DNA of 64,000 bases from Phaeosaccion multiseriatum (Eukaryota > Ochrophyta, other classes). The number at the start of each line of letters is the position of its first letter. Positions within the stretch are counted from its first letter, which is position 1. Both the position numbers and the translations under genes were made by a program. Under the pieces are notes generated by a model, which saw nothing but the letters and a program-made list of their open reading frames with translations, did no database searches and was not told the DNA's origin. The DNA lies in the NCBI GenBank assembly GCA_965112735.1, contig OZ218961.1, positions 1,674,001-1,738,000 on the forward strand. Direction: 5' to 3'. Shown here in pieces: positions 45,701 to 54,640 of this stretch.

Positions 45701-47769
45701 GCGTCCAAAGTGGTGCGAGCGAGCGTTTCCTTGGAGACGCTGCAAGAGGCGGGACTGCGACCCGTGACGCACGGCTTCAGATCCAATGGGCATGCTTCAG
45801 AGCTGCACGACGGGCTAGTGGACGTGTACCTTCAGGTGAGAGTAAATGTGATTCACCTTCTCGCCCCGCTCAGGCCCTCGCACATACACTCTCTCTCTCT
45901 CTCTCTCTCTTTAACCCGCCAAAACCTGCTCTATTTTCTTCCAAATAGAAATGGCCAAGCGAGGGAAAAAAAGAGAGTGGCGAGTGCGGTTTGAGCGGGA
46001 GCGCACTGAGTGAGCTGACTCTCATGCAGGACTTGCACAGCGCCACGGCGGCTTCGGAAGGAAATAGGAGTGTGCTAATGGCCTTTGCGGTGGTGCACGG
46101 TGTGGGGAGCGAGGCTGCTGCTGCTGCTGCTGCTTCTGCCGCTTCAGCTGCTGCGGCGGCTTCAAGCGAGCAGAGAGAAGACGGCGCAGAAGCAGAGGAC
46201 GGCTCGGACACGTCTGCCGTGGACACGGAGCTGTTGCGCTCCAACTACCTACTCGTCGAGCCGGTGCCCTACTCGCTGCAAGACGCCATCAGAGTCTATC
46301 GGAAGAGGCGCTTACCTGCGCCTTTGCTGCGCGCCGTTGCGAGGCAGCTGCTCAACGGGCTGGCGCTTGTGCACGAGCGGCAAGTGGTGCTGAAAGGGCT
46401 CGACACGGAACACATTTACGTGACAGAGCACGAGACGCTGAAGCTCGGCAACTTCGGATCTGCGGCCATGTGCGTGCCTTCTTCGTCTGCGCCCAAGAAA
46501 GAAAAGGAGAGCGAGCAAAGCGCCAAGAAGAGGAAGAAGGTAAGAGAGAGATGCGACACGCAAACACCGGCCTACTGTCGCTCGCCCATGCTCGCCCTTC
46601 CACAGCTTGGCCGACTCCTCCTCCTTTGACAAGCTCGCTCGCCTCCTCCGCCGCCGCCGCCGCCCTTTCACAGGCCACGGCCAAGCTCGTCGCCAAGCTA
46701 GAGAAGGAAGGGGAGCCCTCCGCCAGGGCCCTCCTGTCCATGGCGCCCGAGCTCATGCTGGGCAGCAGCGAGCCCACCCCCGCCTGCGACCTTTGGAGCC
46801 TGGGCTGCATTCTCTTTGTGCTGGCCACGGGAAAGCCTCTCTTCATAGGGCGGACGCGGAAGCAGCAGCTGGCCCATGTCTTTAAGGTGACTGTTGCATG
46901 TAGAGTCCTCCCTCCCTCCCGACCGGTGCCTTGGCAGTCGACACACCTCTCTGAATCCCACGCACTACAAATCTTCCGCCCCTTCACCCCGTCGAAATAG
47001 GTGTGCGGCAGTATCAGCAAGACGCTCTGGCCAGCAGGTGCGGACCTCCCTCTGTACAAGCAGTGCAAGCCTGTGGACAAGGACGGAAGCACCCTTCGCT
47101 GCAAGCCTCGGCTGCGCAAGGTGCTGTGTCCGGAAGACCACAGCTTAAAGCTCGACGCAGATTTGGTGGAGCTGCTGTGCGGGTTGCTGGAGCTGGACCC
47201 GGCGGCGCGGTGGAGTGCCGCGGCCGGCCTGGAGAGCAGCTTTGTTAGGAGCGAGCAGGGGGGGGGGGGGGGGCAACTCCGAGACGCCTGGCGCGGCCTT
47301 TATTCGCTGCTGGACGGTCAAGAGAACGGAAGTAGCGACGGGGTGGAGGGTGGACGGGTGACGACAGAGGGTAATGCTGCGGCGGTGGGTGGGCATGTTG
47401 AGCAGCCGAGGCAGGGCTCGCAGGTGGAGGGAAGAGGCAACAATAGACGCGACTCAGAGGCGCGCAGGCACAGCAGGAGCAGGAGCAGGAGCAGGAGCGA
47501 CAGCCGCGGCAGGAGAGGAGAGAAGCACGCTCGGAGCCGGAGCAGAAGTCGGACGAGATGGAGCACCACTAGCAGCAGCAGCACCAGCAGGAGAAGCGCG
47601 AGTCCCAATGGGGTGAGTTCGACGGTTCGCTCTTTCCACCTCTCAACGTGCTTGACACTGACTCTCTCTGCCGCTTGTGCCCGTATCCCTTTCCTTTTAC
47701 CCATTGAACTGCTTCGCTTCGCAGCGGAGGTCGAACGGCTCTTTCTCCAACTCCTATTCCCGGCGGTGA
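42792..47769 (+). CDS. SET-Tudor-KH-cyclin-pseudoCDK-RS fusion protein
   Basis: Eight phase-compatible exons (42792-43597, 43715-44615, 44727-45059, 45158-45835, 46030-46539, 46674-46886, 47001-47612, 47725-47769), 1365 residues. AWS Cys cluster about 85-130 (GACSC...TECPKGGCHPGC); SET about 132-250 (YVGEII, NHSCEP at 210, GEELTFDY); post-SET CLCGTPSC: an H3K36-type (SETD2/ASH1/NSD) methyltransferase. Tudor about 304-350 (GHRVRVLWEGNYMFFCAQV). KH-like about 424-502 (PGREISDLMQR, RIQARTGCFVQM). Cyclin fold about 538-790, both boxes (ATIACIALANKALKVR, VGILPMLGWDTHLANPFALY, APMDIISANHLLAVACEKGV). CDK9/12-like C-lobe about 960-1235 (MAPEL, CDLWSLGCILFVLATGKPLF, VCGSISKTLWP) but HRD is LKG (1027-1029) and DFG is NFG (1047-1049). 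RS tail (RRHSRSRSRSRS). Likely nuclear, with Pol II elongation; the fusion itself appears novel to me. Confidence 0.85.
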
Positions 47770-47959
47770 TGCGCGTACAAGCGAGCCCTTGGAGCAAGCA
47801 AAGCGGCCTTAGTCTTTTAAAAAAATAAATAAATAAGCATCCCTCTTCATTTTTAATCCTCATCTGAGGATTGGAAGTGGAGTTTTGCTTTATTTGCCTC
47901 GGTGGGCACGAGACACCTGTCTTTGGATGTTGAGCCTTGAGGAGGATGCTCGGCCGTCT

Positions 47960-48847
47960 CTACCGTTTCTGCTGTTCTGCCTCTGTCTTCCTCCTCTTTC
48001 TCTGCGAATGACCACCGTCTTCAGGCTCCTCTACTTTCCGCCCTCGCCCCCCCCCGGCATCGTCGCCACGCCCGCCTCTGTCCCCATCCTCCTCCTCCTC
48101 CTCCTCCTCCTCCTCCTCCTCCTCCTCCTCCTCTTCCTCTTCTTGTTCATCATCGCTCTCATCCATGCTAGCATTCGGGGAATCTTCCGCCCCGTCTCCC
48201 TCGGCGCCTTCCCCCTCCTCGGCTCCGTCACCATCGTCGAACTCACGGAGGATCTTCTTTTTCTCATTGAGGAGCGCGACGCTCTTCTCAAAGCTTGCCT
48301 GCTCTCTCCTCTCCTGCTCGGCCAACATGTTTTGCATCATGATCTGCAGCCCGTCTCTGTCCTTCTCAATGATGGCCTTCGCCCGGTCTGCAAGAATGGC
48401 CTTGCTCTGCTGGGACACAGACAGCTCCAGCACACGGTGCATCACCTCGGCATGCGGACAGCCGCCGTCCGCGGTCCTCTGGGTCAGGGTGATGCTTGCT
48501 ACCCTCGACATGGAAGACGAAGCGCCCTCCTTATTCCCCCTCCTTTTGATCGTAACGCTGGCTCCCCCCGTCTCCAGCAACTTCACGACCGCTGAGAAAA
48601 AGGGCTGGGGGGGCTCGATCGCCGGGGGAGCTGGTGACGCCAACTCCTCCAACGCCGCCACGACATTGCTCTCGACCGTTCCCCTCTTCAGCTTCGGTCC
48701 TTGGAATCCTTTCTTTGCCTGCGACGGGTCTTCCTCCCACACAGAGGGCCCCTTGAGCAGCGTGACTCGGTCCAGGATGGTGGAGGAGGTGGTCTCTTCG
48801 CACAGCAAGAAGTATCCTTCCTTCAAATCACACAGAAGCGACGCCAT
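47960..48847 (-). CDS. XRCC4-like coiled-coil nuclear protein
   Basis: Single exon, 295 residues from the ATG at 48847 (the frame opens further up at a TTG). The N-terminal half is beta-rich (SLLCDLKEGYFLLCEE, SRVASITLTQRT). Then comes a long helix ending FEKSVALLNEKKKILREFDD, close to the coiled-coil segment of XRCC4 (VLNEKKTKIR). After it lie a polyglutamate run coded by a CTC repeat (48085-48136) and a basic nuclear signal (RKRRKTEAE). The head-stalk layout fits the XRCC4/XLF superfamily of non-homologous end-joining, but the head is not clearly recognisable, so the call is tentative. It is convergent with the SET fusion gene (190 bp). Confidence 0.35.
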   Translation of the reverse strand: MASLLCDLKEGYFLLCEETTSSTILDRVTLLKGPSVWEEDPSQAKKGFQGPKLKRGTVESNVVAALEELASPAPPAIEPPQPFFSAVVKLLETGGASVTIKRRGNKEGASSSMSRVASITLTQRTADGGCPHAEVMHRVLELSVSQQSKAILADRAKAIIEKDRDGLQIMMQNMLAEQERREQASFEKSVALLNEKKKILREFDDGDGAEEGEGAEGDGAEDSPNASMDESDDEQEEEEEEEEEEEEEEEEEEDGDRGGRGDDAGGGRGRKVEEPEDGGHSQRKRRKTEAEQQKR

Positions 48848-49151
48848 GACGCGGGGAAGGAACACAAGGCAGCTCCTGCTCAGGTCTTGAGGAGAGGGTG
48901 GCAGCAAGTCCGATCACAGCCAGAGGGAAGGAGAGAGGATGACTGCCTAAAAGTAAAATAATATCTTCCTCTCCAACCATTTTCAAATCTGAAGAGAACA
49001 AAACAAAGGAATAGCGAGGAGAGCAGCAAACAGAACAATTAACCACCAGCATCCCCAGAACCATCAGTAGCGGCATCAGAGCTAGTAGCACCAAGCCCTT
49101 TTACCCCCCGGTACGAAAGAACTCGGCTAATAACTAGGCTTGGCGTCCGAT
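48848..49151. promoter_or_regulatory. Divergent promoter, XRCC4-like / plastid coiled-coil gene
   Basis: 304 bp, locally A-rich at 48950-49040. No recognised motif. Confidence 0.5.
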
Positions 49152-50813
49152 ATGGGACTCTCTAGGCTGGCTGCCGTGGCCCTCCCCGCCTTGGCTGTCT
49201 GCTGGACGCATGTTGATGCCTTCATGGCCCCGATACCAGCGAGGATGCGGCCTGCTGCTGCGCCGCGCGTCCTGTCTATGGTGTCTACCTCCGTGTCAAC
49301 CGGCGGCCGCCAGCAGCGCGCGACGCACTACGAGGCGATGGTAGACATGGAGAGGGATTTTTCGCAAAGGCTCTTAAAGGTGGAAGGCGCCTACGAGGCA
49401 AAGGTGCGGGACCTGAAGGCGCAGGTGGACACCATGGTTCCCATCCAGGTGCACAGCGATATCTGCGCTTCGTACGAGCAGCAGCTGCAGCAGGGCCTCG
49501 TTGAGGCGGCAGAGCTTCGGGCTGGCGCCTTGCTGCAAGTCCAGGATGAGCTTGAGATGGCCAGTGCGAGGATGATGCTGAGCATGCCGCCACGGCAGCC
49601 GCCCCAGCTGATGGAGGACGCCGAGGAGACGGAGGAGAAGGAGGTGGTGGTGTCTCACATGGAGCGGGAGGTGGCGGATCTTCAGGCGAAGGTCGGCAGG
49701 TACGAGGCCATCTTGGCGCAGTGCTCAGCGCAGATGGAAGTGCAGCAGGGGGAGTTTGATGCGCGTGTGACGGGGCTGCGGGCGGAAGTCAAGACGGCGA
49801 GGGGAATGCTTGCCGCCCAACTCGAGCAGCTCACGTCAGGGATGGGGGGTGATGAGCAAACCCATGAGGAGGTAAGGCGCCTCCGCGCGGAGATTGTGGC
49901 CAAGCAGGACTCCATCAACAATTTGAAGACGGAGCTCTCGCGCTCTACCCGCCAGCGCGAGGAGGCGCTTCAGCAGGCGCAGCAGGACCGGTCTGACACG
50001 AGGCGGAAGGTGAGGGAAGTCCTGGGCCGCATGCACGAGGAAATGGATGCCAAGGTGGAGGCTGCACAGGCCGAGGCGCGGCAATTGACCTTGCTCGTGC
50101 AGCAGCTCAGGGAGTCTTTTCAGCACTATGTGGGCCAGTCTGCGGCAGAGCGCGTTGCTCGGGACGACCTCTTCTCTATCCGCCTTGCGGCGCTGGTGGA
50201 GACGGTGGAGCACAGAGAGCTCATCATTGACATTCTCGTGGCGCAAGAGGAGAAGCTGCGATTGGCCCTCGTCGCTGCACAGAGCGATGTCGCCGAGGGA
50301 GAGAGGCTGAGGCAGGACATGCAGGAGCAGCTCGCGCACAAGGACAGAGTCATTGAGCAGTACCAGCTGGAGATGCGCCGGGTCCTCGTCGATGGCCACG
50401 AGCAGAAGCTCCGGGCACTTTCCGCGGCGGAGGCCCGTAACGCAGCTCTGTCTGCCGAGCTGGAGAGCACCAAGCTGGCGACCGCCGCCCTGAAGGACAA
50501 GGCCGTCAATCTCCTGGCAGCGGAGTACCAGGACAAGGTGCGCGCGGTGCAGGAGATGGAGGGCCTCTTGACGGCCCAGCTCAGGGAGGTGATGGGCACC
50601 ATTGTTGCTCTCAGCGACGAGGAGCGTGCCACCAAGGAGCAGCTGCAGATGCAGCGCGACGACAAAGAGAGCTTGAAGCACCAGCACCAGCAGGACATTT
50701 ACACGCTCAGGTCCAGAATCGCCATGTTGGAGAGTCAGGTCGCTTCTTCCCAGCAACAAGACCTTCCGGTGACAAACGAGCCGGAAAGCGTACGCACCTT
50801 CGCCTTAGTGTAG
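49152..50813 (+). CDS. Plastid-targeted coiled-coil protein
   Basis: Single exon, 553 residues from ATG 49152 (an upstream TTG is ignored). The N-terminus has a hydrophobic signal peptide (LAAVALPALAVCW) ending THVDAF|MAPIPARMRP. This has the Phe immediately after the cleavage site and the basic, Ser/Thr/Ala-rich transit region that direct proteins into heterokont plastids. The rest is almost continuous coiled coil with heptads from about residue 60 to 540 (for example RREVADLQAKVGRYEAI-type stretches) and no catalytic domain. It may be structural (thylakoid, envelope or division scaffold). The gene lies near FtsZ, with one gene between, but nothing else links them. The targeting motif is the best evidence in the window for a secondary red plastid. 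Confidence 0.8.
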   Translation: MGLSRLAAVALPALAVCWTHVDAFMAPIPARMRPAAAPRVLSMVSTSVSTGGRQQRATHYEAMVDMERDFSQRLLKVEGAYEAKVRDLKAQVDTMVPIQVHSDICASYEQQLQQGLVEAAELRAGALLQVQDELEMASARMMLSMPPRQPPQLMEDAEETEEKEVVVSHMEREVADLQAKVGRYEAILAQCSAQMEVQQGEFDARVTGLRAEVKTARGMLAAQLEQLTSGMGGDEQTHEEVRRLRAEIVAKQDSINNLKTELSRSTRQREEALQQAQQDRSDTRRKVREVLGRMHEEMDAKVEAAQAEARQLTLLVQQLRESFQHYVGQSAAERVARDDLFSIRLAALVETVEHRELIIDILVAQEEKLRLALVAAQSDVAEGERLRQDMQEQLAHKDRVIEQYQLEMRRVLVDGHEQKLRALSAAEARNAALSAELESTKLATAALKDKAVNLLAAEYQDKVRAVQEMEGLLTAQLREVMGTIVALSDEERATKEQLQMQRDDKESLKHQHQQDIYTLRSRIAMLESQVASSQQQDLPVTNEPESVRTFALV

Positions 50814-51081
50814 AAATGTTTCCTTGTACGCATAGGGTCTGATGGGAAGAATTGTAAAAAGGCATTGTTTTGTTTGATTGTTTAGTAGCTAAAAAAAAAG
50901 GAAAAAATGGGGAAAATATAATAATTACAGATTCCGTAACGTTCCCGCGGATGGCAGCAGACGACCCATCGTTGCCTTACGACCACCCAGGGGGTTGGCT
51001 GCCTCACAACCCCTTTGTATCTCGACGGCTACGCTCTTCCACGGTCCAGCAGCAGCATCAACAGAAGCCGAAAGGGGTGCA

Positions 51082-52030
51082 ATGGCAAAGGCGAGCTGCA
51101 CATTAACTGGGGAGGAGGGAGTGCGGGGCTTGCTCACGTTTGCCCAGGTATAGATGAGGGAACGGAGGGAGAGTGATTTGCTTTTGCTTGGGGGATATGC
51201 TGCCCCAAAGAGAGTGATAGCTGGATCGGTGGGCACAAAGTATCTCCCCTGGCTGCTGTTGATTAGTTCCACCCGTTTTTTTGTTTGCTGAAGCCATGCT
51301 CTTGCTCCGTTTTTCGTCTGCGGCAGGCTCAAGAAGATGCTCCAACAGTGATCTCGGGAGAGATTGAGGGCCTACGCCCAGGCCGCCATGGTATGCACGT
51401 GCACGTGTTCGGGGACTTTTCAGAGGGGTGAGTGAACGAGTGAGGGAGGAAGTGGGTGGATAGAGCCAGTGGGTAGAGCAACCATGGTGCTTACGGTTCA
51501 GCTGGCCGTCCACTCTTCCCTCCATCGTTTTTTATCCTATTTCTTCCTCAGACTGGTGAGCGCGGGTGGTATTTTCAACCCTTTTAGTAAGAACCATGGA
51601 GCACCTGACGATGAGGAGAGAATGGTTGGAGACCTGGGGAACATTGACGTGGACGAGGCAGCAGTCTGCAAGGTAAGAGAAGACAATACATAGGGCAACA
51701 CAAGTTCGGGGCAGCTCTCTCATCGTGCTGCTCGATGCACGCGGTTACCCTCCACAGATCAATATTGAGGACATTAAGGTGAAGCTCATCGGCCCACACT
51801 CCATCATCGGCCGGTCGATAGTGGTCAAGGCTGGAGAGGACGACTTGGGCCGGGTAAGACGATGGGAGGGGAAGGGGAGCAAGTCTTGGGCTGCTGATGC
51901 ATCGCTCTGCTAACACAGAAACTGCCGATCTTTGTTTCACTCGCAGGGCGGGCATGAGTTGTCTCTGACGACGGGAAACTCCGGGGCACGAGTGGCGGGC
52001 GGAGTAGTGGGTATTGCGGCATCAAAATGA
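51082..52030 (+). CDS. Cu/Zn-superoxide-dismutase-fold protein with lost metal ligands
   Basis: Five phase-compatible exons (51082-51147, 51327-51427, 51552-51672, 51758-51853, 51947-52030), 155 residues, aligning without gaps to human SOD1 numbering. Shared landmarks: [66 protein letters not shown]. Of seven metal ligands, H46, H48, H71 and D83 remain. The bridging H63 is Ile, H80 is Met, and H120 is Lys. The structural disulphide pair C57/C146 is Leu/Gly. Arg143 is kept. Copper would retain two ligands and zinc two, so dismutase activity is unlikely. No targeting peptide, so probably cytosolic. Intact splice sites and no stops argue against a pseudogene; a regulatory or chaperone-like role is inference. 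Convergent with FtsZ (104 bp). Confidence 0.92.
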
Positions 52031-52134
52031 TCCATGAGAGTGGGTATCCTCTAAACCCAAGCGGCAGCGGCGGGGTTAGCCGAATGGACAAGGGGAGAGG
52101 ATGGGTGGGTGGAAATCTATCTATCCTGTATTCA

Positions 52135-54255
52135 TCAAGTCTTCTGCTTGAGTGATGCCGGAGAAAACTGGGGCCTAGAGTCATCTCCTCCCTTGCCCCC
52201 TTTGGCGTCGTCGTCCTCAAAGCCGGTGGCAAGGACCGTCACGGAGACTTGATCGCCGCAGCGCTCGTCTATTAGGGCCCCGATGATGATGTTCGCGTCC
52301 TCGTCCACGTTTTCCTGCACAATCTGGTTGGAGGCATGAAGAGGAGGGGGTGGGTGGAGGGGGTGGGTGGGTGGGTATGGGGTTGCGACGCAAGGCAAGT
52401 GAGACGCAACAACGGAGAGACGACGCGAGTTGGCGGGCCATTGGGGTGGCCTGTTTCTGGCCAGCTCGAAGAAATAAACCCAAGGAAGGGGCGCCACAGA
52501 TAGATACACAGTACCATCTATCCTGGCTAATACGATATGAGAAGGAGCACAGCCGATCACGTTTCAAACCAATCCTAGGCCGTACCTTGGCTGCCTGGTC
52601 CACCTCCTGCAGGCTCAGGGTCGGCCCCCCTACTATGTTGAAGATGACGCCCTTGGCCGCTGTGATTGGGAAGTCCAGCAGGGGCGAGCAGATGGCCCCC
52701 ACCGCCGCGTCTATAGCTCGGCCCTTGCCCACCCCCGTGCCGATTCCGATGAGTGCCTTTCCCGAGTTGCGGATGACAGAGCAAACGTCTGCAAAGTCCA
52801 CGTTGATCATACCTGCAGGCAGAGAGGGCAAGAGAGCAGCGCAAATGCACGCGCGGCGAAGATGGGTTGGCCTGGCCAAGACTTGTCTAGCGGTGTCCCG
52901 CCCAACCATCCTCCGAGTTATGACCGTACTCGCAAGCCCGATGTACGATATCCGATACGTCGATCGTAACACTACAAATGCTCTGACCGAATATAATCCC
53001 CTCACCTGCCCTGAGCACAATCTCCGACGTGCCAATGACGCCCTGCCTGAGGATGTCGTCGGCCACGAGAAAGGAGTCCTCCACAGACATGTCGGAGGGG
53101 ATGATCTCCAGCAGGCGGTCGTTGGACACCACTAAGCACGCATCAGAGGTCTGCATTAACTGGTCCAAGCCGTGCTGCGCCTGCTTCTTGCGTTGGGGGC
53201 CCTTTCCCGATAAGGCAGAGCAGTGTTAAGAAAAAAGGACTCTTAGAGACAGAAGGAAGCTCGGGGGACAGACAACAGAGGTGGCCTCCAATACAACAAA
53301 CCACAAGTGAAGGGGGTTCACGATCTCATCTCGTACCTCGAAGGTGAATGGCCGGGTCACGACGGCGACTGTGAGGATGCCCATGTCCTTGGCAATCTCC
53401 GCCACGAGAGGGGCCGCACCGGTGCCCGTGCCCCCGCCCATGCCTGCTGTGATGAACACCATATCAGCCCCGCTCAGCAGGCTCTCGATAGTGTCCCTAC
53501 TCTCAAATGCAGCCGCCGCTCCGACCTCTGGCATCCCACCTACCGCGGACAAGCAGGAGCGGGGAGACAAGACAGGAGAGAGAGTGGAGGACGATTATTG
53601 CGGGGGTTCATACAAGCTTGAGCTGAGCAACGGCCCCTTCTTCTCACTCACCCGCACCCAGTCCCTTGGTCACTTCCTGTCCGAGCGCGAGTGTGGTCTC
53701 AACAAGCGAGGAGGACAGCGCCTGCACGTCTGTGTTCATGGCGATGAACTCGACTCCGTTTAGATTCTTGGTAGTTCGCTTCATCCCGTTCACACAGTTT
53801 CCTCCCGCCCCTCCCACACCAATGACCTGCGAGAGAATAAAATGTGCGTGAGTCGACTGTGCAGCACTGGAGAGGAGAAAGTGAAAAAGGCATACCTTGA
53901 TGGTAATCAGAGGACTTGATAGGTCGACTGCGTCTCCACCCGCCCCGTATGGCGTGCTTCCGAGCCTCTGTGCAGGCATCCTGGGCATCCTCCCCCCTCT
54001 CGCTACCCATCCGCGCCCCGCCGCGTCATGAAGAAAGGCCAGGCAGCTCGTCTGGGCCAGCACGAGCACACACACGAGTTTCGACAGCACCACGGCTGCG
54101 CCTGGAACATGGCGGACCACACGCCTTCTCTTGAATCCACAGGGGGGGAAAGGGAGAGAAGTAGAAAACACCTTCCTCCTCGATCTACAGGGGGGGAAAG
54201 GGAGAGAAGTAGAAACCACCTCCCTCCTCGTCTCCTCGTACCATTTCCTCATCAT
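52135..54255 (-). CDS. ftsZ: FtsZ, probably plastid division protein
   Basis: Six phase-compatible exons: 54255-53896, 53826-53652, 53539-53337, 53201-53006, 52812-52586, 52323-52135; 449 residues. Features: [23 protein letters not shown], tubulin signature [26 protein letters not shown], then [23 protein letters not shown], and the C-terminal domain [16 protein letters not shown]. FtsZ is a GTPase forming the division ring of plastids (or mitochondria). A hydrophobic segment near residues 52-75 ([17 protein letters not shown]) ends in a Phe motif like plastid signals. It is preceded by about 50 basic residues carrying a 16-residue tandem duplication, so the true start may be in an unmodelled upstream exon. 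The usual short C-terminal FtsA/ARC6-binding peptide is not evident. Confidence 0.95.
54139..54234. repeat. 48-bp tandem repeat at the FtsZ 5' end
   Basis: Two copies, with GGGGGGAAAGGGAGAGAAGT starting at about 54143 and again 48 bp on. On the minus strand each reads as a pyrimidine tract followed by CTGTAG or CTGTGG, like a splice acceptor. It duplicates the peptide STSLPFPPC if coding. Confidence 0.85.
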
Positions 54256-54640
54256 CTTCTATTTCTTCATCCTTCCATTCTCTTTCGGCGCTAAACGAGA
54301 CCCTCCCACGCGTCCGCGCCCGCGTAGCTGCAGGGGTTTTCAGAAGCGTTGCTACCAGTGGTGCTAGTTCGAGGTATCTTTGCTGCCTCTCCTTCGTGGC
54401 CAGCTCCAATTTCCGGGGCGGACCAACGGCAAATGATCAAATGGTGGGTCGGGCTGCTTCGCGTGTTGGTTGTTTATTCTCGAAGGTGTGTGCAACAGAT
54501 CCCCGTTGTTCTCTTTACCTCTCTCTGGGGCTTCCCTCCTGTATGAAAAGCCTCTCTCTTCCTTCCTCTGTGAAAAGCCTCTTATCTTCCCTCGTTTGTA
54601 ATTGTGAAGCGTCTCTTCTGTTCCCTCTTCGGGTGTGACC
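54256..54640. promoter_or_regulatory. Divergent promoter, FtsZ / TPR-Aha1
   Basis: 385 bp between the annotated starts. A loose repeat around CCTCTCTCTTCCTTCCTCTGTGA-type pyrimidine tracts (54550-54625; core TGAAAAGCCTCT twice) lies just upstream of the TPR-Aha1 ATG. Confidence 0.5.

Noticed and set aside
49285-50759. Long minus-strand frames opposite the plastid coiled-coil gene
   Set aside because: Shadows caused by high GC and biased codon use; no motifs, whereas the plus frame has signal peptide and heptads.
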